Origin: an uncultured Pelagibacteraceae bacterium
GTDB lineage: Bacteria > Pseudomonadota > Alphaproteobacteria > Pelagibacterales > Pelagibacteraceae
Length of the DNA stretch: 64,000 bases
NCBI GenBank assembly: GCA_902539745.1
Contig: CACBKA010000002.1
Span: 79,093 to 143,092 of the forward strand
Direction: 5' to 3'
A model generated the notes under the pieces. It saw nothing but the letters and a program-made list of their open reading frames with translations. It ran no database searches and was not told where the DNA came from. Position 1 is the first letter of the stretch; the number at the start of each line of letters is the position of its first letter. The position numbers and the translations under genes were made by a program. This document shows positions 61,090 to 64,000 of the stretch, piece by piece.

Positions 61090-62040
61090 ATGATTAAAGT
61101 TGCTGTTTTGGATGATTACCAAAATATTTTTGAAGAATTCATTGATATAGACAAACATAAAGATAAATTTGAGTTTACGATTTTTAATGAACCTTTTCAA
61201 AGTGAAGACGAAGCTATTTTAGCCCTAGAGAAGTTCGATGCTCTTTTTGTAATGAGGGAAAGAACTCCTCTCACTAGCGCGTTATTAGAAGGTTTAAAAA
61301 ACTTAAAGTATATTTTCACAAGCGGTATGAGAAATAAATCAATTGATTTAGAATATACAAAAAGTAGAAAAATTATTGTTTGTGGAACTGAAATAAACTC
61401 TAATCCAACTGCTGAAATAACTTGGGCTTTAATACTAGGTTTGATGAGAAATATGAAGCAGGAAATCGATAATATGTTTCAAGGGTATTGGCAAACCACT
61501 ATTGGCTTCGAATTAAAAGGCAAAATTTTAGGAATAATCGGTCTCGGAAAAATTGGCTCTCAGGTAGCAAGAATTGGAAAAGCATTTGGAATGCAAGTGG
61601 TTGCATGGAGTGAAAATTTAAATTTATCTGAAGCTGACAAACTTGGAGTATTACCCATGAGTAAAGAAGAATTATTTAGACAATCAGATATCATATCTCT
61701 TCATGTAGTGTTAGGTGAAAGATACAAAAATTTAATTACTGAAAATGAATTGAAAATGATGAAGAAAACCTGTTTTTTGATCAACACCTCAAGAGGACCA
61801 ATTATAAATGAAAAAGACTTAATACAAGCATTAGAGGATGATGTTATCGCTGGGGCAGGCCTCGATGTTTATGATAAAGAACCTTTACCTCAGGATCACA
61901 AATTAAGATTTTTACCTAACGCATTATTAACTCCTCATCTCGGTTATGTAACAGAGGAAAATTATTCTATTTTCTACGAGCAAATGATTGAAAACTTATA
62001 CTCTTGCATCGAAGGTAAACCGAAAAGACTAATAAATTAG
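61090..62040 (+). CDS. D-isomer-specific 2-hydroxyacid dehydrogenase
   Basis: 316 residues. NAD site LGIIGLGKIGSQVARIGKAFGMQVVAWSE near residue 146, catalytic-loop sequences NTSRGPIINEKDLIQALEDDVIAGAGLDVYDKEPLP and LLTPHLGYVTEENYSIF with the catalytic His. It interconverts 2-oxo and D-2-hydroxy acids. It starts right after the DadA-like gene, so it may reduce that enzyme's 2-oxo acid product; this is inference. Confidence 0.9.
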   Translation: MIKVAVLDDYQNIFEEFIDIDKHKDKFEFTIFNEPFQSEDEAILALEKFDALFVMRERTPLTSALLEGLKNLKYIFTSGMRNKSIDLEYTKSRKIIVCGTEINSNPTAEITWALILGLMRNMKQEIDNMFQGYWQTTIGFELKGKILGIIGLGKIGSQVARIGKAFGMQVVAWSENLNLSEADKLGVLPMSKEELFRQSDIISLHVVLGERYKNLITENELKMMKKTCFLINTSRGPIINEKDLIQALEDDVIAGAGLDVYDKEPLPQDHKLRFLPNALLTPHLGYVTEENYSIFYEQMIENLYSCIEGKPKRLIN

Positions 62041-62050
62041 CCTAAACTAT

Positions 62051-62068
62051 AAGTTGTATTTACAACTT
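62051..62068 (+). terminator. hairpin after the hydroxyacid dehydrogenase gene
   Basis: AAGTTGT-ATTT-ACAACTT: perfect 7-bp stem with a 4-base loop, 10 bases after the stop codon. No strong T run follows, so terminator function is only moderately supported. Confidence 0.4.
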
Positions 62069-62124
62069 AAAATTCTGTATATTTATCCACAGTTTTGTGA
62101 TTGATTCGTTATTGGAGATAAGGA

Positions 62125-62499
62125 ATGAAAAAAACTTTAGGACTACTATTTTTTGGGATTTTCTTAACTGGTTGTTATACTAGCTCGTTAACTATGGTAG
62201 GTCCTGCAACTGGCGTTGCATCAGGTAAATTAACTGAAACAGCAACATCAACAACAATTAATCACATAGTTAAAAAGAAAACTGGAAAAACTCCTTTCGA
62301 ACACGTTTTAAGTGAAAAACAAATAAAAACATTAGATAGTACCAAATCTAAAATCAATCCATGCGTCAAGAGTCCTGAATTTTGTTCTATGATAAATAAA
62401 AGAATAGAAAAAACTAGAAAACAACTTTTAGGACTAAATCTTCAAGCAAGAATAGAAAAAAATCACAAGCAGCTTATTGAAAAACGGAAAAAAGATTAA
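62125..62499 (+). CDS. small lipoprotein, unknown function (paralogue A)
   Basis: 124 residues. Lipobox LTGC (MKKTLGLLFFGIFLTGCYTSS). The next part, SLTMVGPATGVASGKLTETATSTTINHIVKKKTGKTPFEHVL, closely parallels the next gene's SLAPMLGPAATASQGNLAYSAASTGFSYGIKNQTGKFPVEHLF. The C-terminal third is a Lys-rich helix (NKRIEKTRKQLLGLNLQARIEKNHKQLIEKRKK). AAGG lies before the ATG. Likely anchored in the outer membrane or periplasmic face. No known family recognised. Confidence 0.75.
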   Translation: MKKTLGLLFFGIFLTGCYTSSLTMVGPATGVASGKLTETATSTTINHIVKKKTGKTPFEHVLSEKQIKTLDSTKSKINPCVKSPEFCSMINKRIEKTRKQLLGLNLQARIEKNHKQLIEKRKKD

Positions 62500-62598
62500 T
62501 ACAACTTTAAGTTTATTTTTTAATCGTAGTAATATCCTGTAACGAAATATCACTAATAATTTTCTTTTAAAATTAAAACATTGTGTTACTGACAAGCA

Positions 62599-63018
62599 AT
62601 GAAAATTTTTGTTGGAACTCTATCCTTAATTTTTTTATCAGGATGTTATCAAGCATCTTTAGCCCCGATGCTTGGGCCAGCAGCAACTGCTTCCCAAGGG
62701 AACTTGGCCTATTCTGCTGCATCCACTGGATTCAGTTACGGTATAAAAAACCAAACAGGCAAATTCCCAGTTGAACACCTTTTTAAAAGAGAAAAACAAA
62801 AAATCGTTAAAAAAATTGATGCAATAGAAACAATGGTTCATGATAAATCTAATTTGGTTAAAGACAGCATTATTGATCAGAAAAATAATCTACAATCCAA
62901 AGGTGCGGAAGTAAAAACACGATGGGTTTTACATCTTAAAGATATCAAAAACGTTGAAGTGAAAGATGCATTCCCAGCAAGTAAACCTCGTTATTCTTAT
63001 TGGACTGAGAAAAAATAG
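62599..63018 (+). CDS. small lipoprotein, unknown function (paralogue B)
   Basis: 139 residues. Lipobox LSGC (MKIFVGTLSLIFLSGCYQAS). Shares the N-terminal GCYxxSLxxxxGPA and TGKxPxEH motifs with the preceding lipoprotein, so the two are probably tandem duplicates that diverged at the C-terminus; here the tail is VKTRWVLHLKDIKNVEVKDAFPASKPRYSYW. Separated by 99 bases with no gene. Function unknown. Confidence 0.75.
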   Translation: MKIFVGTLSLIFLSGCYQASLAPMLGPAATASQGNLAYSAASTGFSYGIKNQTGKFPVEHLFKREKQKIVKKIDAIETMVHDKSNLVKDSIIDQKNNLQSKGAEVKTRWVLHLKDIKNVEVKDAFPASKPRYSYWTEKK

Positions 63019-63066
63019 CCAATTTTAATCATTTAAATCTATATCAACATATCATATTCTCAACTA

Positions 63067-64000
63067 ATGAAATCTAAAGCCAAAGTTGTAGTTGTTGGAG
63101 GTGGCGCCGTAGGTGTGAGCACACTCTATCATTTAGCCAAAAAGGGTTGGTCCGATGTTGTTTTAGTTGAGAGAAAAGAACTTACTTCAGGTTCAACTTG
63201 GCACGCAGCAGGTTTACTTCCACTTTTTAATATGAGTTATTCTGTCGGACAACTTCACAGATATGCTGTTCAACTTTATAAATCTTTAGAAAAAGAAACA
63301 GGAAAAAAAGTTGGCTTCAGCGTTGTATCAAATATACGTCTAGCTCAAACAAAAGATAGAATGGATGAATATCATCAGTACGCAGGTGTTGCAAAAACGA
63401 TTGGTGTAAAAGTAAAATTTTTAAAACCAGAACAAGTAAAAGAAATTTGGCCTCTATGTAATATTGAAGGACTTGTAGGCGCAATTCAACATCCAGAAGA
63501 TGGCTATATACAGCCTGCGGATTTAACCCAAGCTTTAGCAACAGGTGCAAGAAATCACGGCGCAGAAATTTATAGAAACACAACTGTTGTTGGAATTAAA
63601 CAAACAAAAGATGGTTGGACTGTTGAAACGGATAAAGGATCTATTTCTTGCGAACATGTAGTGTCTTGCAGTGGAAACTTTGCTCGACAAACTGGGGAGA
63701 TGGTAGGGATAGAAATTCCAGCGATACCAGTTGAACATCAATATATTGTTACAGAACCACATCCAGAAGTTCAAAAAAGACAAAAAGAAAAAAAACCAGA
63801 GATGGGAGTTTTAAGAGATAGTGATAACGCATGGTACATGAGAGAAGAAGCAGGTGGATTTATTTTAGGCCCATATGAAAAAGGTGCACCGTGTTGTTAC
63901 GTTGATGGTCCATCAAAAGATAGTGAATATGAATTGTTTCAGGAAGATTTAGATAGACTAGCACCACATATTGAGGGAGCTATTAAAAGAGTGCCTGCTT
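63067..64000 (+). CDS. dimethylglycine/sarcosine dehydrogenase-like flavoprotein (3' end outside window)
   Basis: Open frame from ATG 63067 to the last base; absent from the track because it has no stop here. N-terminal FAD site AKVVVVGGGAVGVSTLYHLAKKGWSDVVLVERKELTSGSTWHAAGLLP is the DMGDH/sarcosine-dehydrogenase pattern, followed by IQHPEDGYIQPADLTQALATGARNHGAEIY and HVVSCSGNFARQTGEM. Family members are about 800 residues with a C-terminal GcvT-type folate domain, which would lie outside the window. They demethylate glycine-betaine derivatives, an important C1 source in SAR11. The choice between dimethylglycine and sarcosine is open. Confidence 0.85.
   Translation, partial: MKSKAKVVVVGGGAVGVSTLYHLAKKGWSDVVLVERKELTSGSTWHAAGLLPLFNMSYSVGQLHRYAVQLYKSLEKETGKKVGFSVVSNIRLAQTKDRMDEYHQYAGVAKTIGVKVKFLKPEQVKEIWPLCNIEGLVGAIQHPEDGYIQPADLTQALATGARNHGAEIYRNTTVVGIKQTKDGWTVETDKGSISCEHVVSCSGNFARQTGEMVGIEIPAIPVEHQYIVTEPHPEVQKRQKEKKPEMGVLRDSDNAWYMREEAGGFILGPYEKGAPCCYVDGPSKDSEYELFQEDLDRLAPHIEGAIKRVPA

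Overview
This window is a very AT-rich, tightly packed alphaproteobacterial chromosome segment. It looks like SAR11 ('Candidatus Pelagibacter'): genes overlap or abut almost everywhere, lysines and A/T homopolymers are abundant, the tmRNA gene is permuted (two-piece), and the gene order dnaG-rpoD, dcw cluster, hflKC-degP and mreBCD-mrdA-rodA fits that group. This assignment is inference from content; no database was searched.

Layout. 1-2726: end of dnaG, then rpoD. 2744-6032: a small, especially AT-rich block for surface glycans or lipid-linked sugars (GT-C-like membrane protein, methyltransferase, GT2), ending beside a tRNA with a CAU anticodon. 6210-7608: mlaC and mlaA (outer-membrane lipid asymmetry) on the minus strand. 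7632-8735: AmpD-like amidase and RNase P RNA. 8887-30238: a near-complete division and cell-wall (dcw) run: mraZ, ftsZ, rsmH, ftsL, ftsI, a murE-murF fusion, mraY, murD, ftsW, murG, murC, murB, ddl, ftsQ, ftsA, lpxC, bamD, ligA. ftsZ sits second, right after mraZ, instead of after ftsA. 30227-38210: pepP, uvrD-like helicase, AsmA-like protein, fumC, a MazG-like pyrophosphohydrolase and a histone-deacetylase-family amidohydrolase.

38220-42410 is the accessory region and the most interesting part. A minus-strand permuted tmRNA gene (about 42387-42642, tag ANDKFALAA) ends in GGGGCACCTGGCAACAGAACGCCCC. The terminal 23 bases recur exactly, in the same orientation, at 38220, 39065 and 40908. I read this as three tandem integrative cassettes stacked at the tmRNA 3' end: (1) a methyltransferase; (2) a passenger-less inverse-autotransporter-like barrel followed 2 bases later by a Cys-containing exported protein; (3) an Mrr-like nuclease, a TerB-like protein and a small exported protein in an overlapping operon. 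Cassettes 2 and 3 share a conserved terminal segment with TGTGATC repeats 11 bp apart, resembling recombinase or excisionase arm sites. No integrase gene lies in the window.

42691-64000: thyX, mrp, hflK, hflC, a DUF2065-like protein, a Deg protease, miaA, ilvB, ilvH, ilvC, leuA, the elongation set mreB, mreC, mreD, mrdA, rodA, a bactofilin, a DadA-like oxidase, a hydroxyacid dehydrogenase, two related lipoproteins, and the start of a dimethylglycine/sarcosine-dehydrogenase-like flavoprotein cut by the window edge. Two otherwise intact essential-type genes carry single-base homopolymer frameshifts: ilvH (C5) and rodA (T8). These could be sequence errors, real mutations, or sites of slippage.
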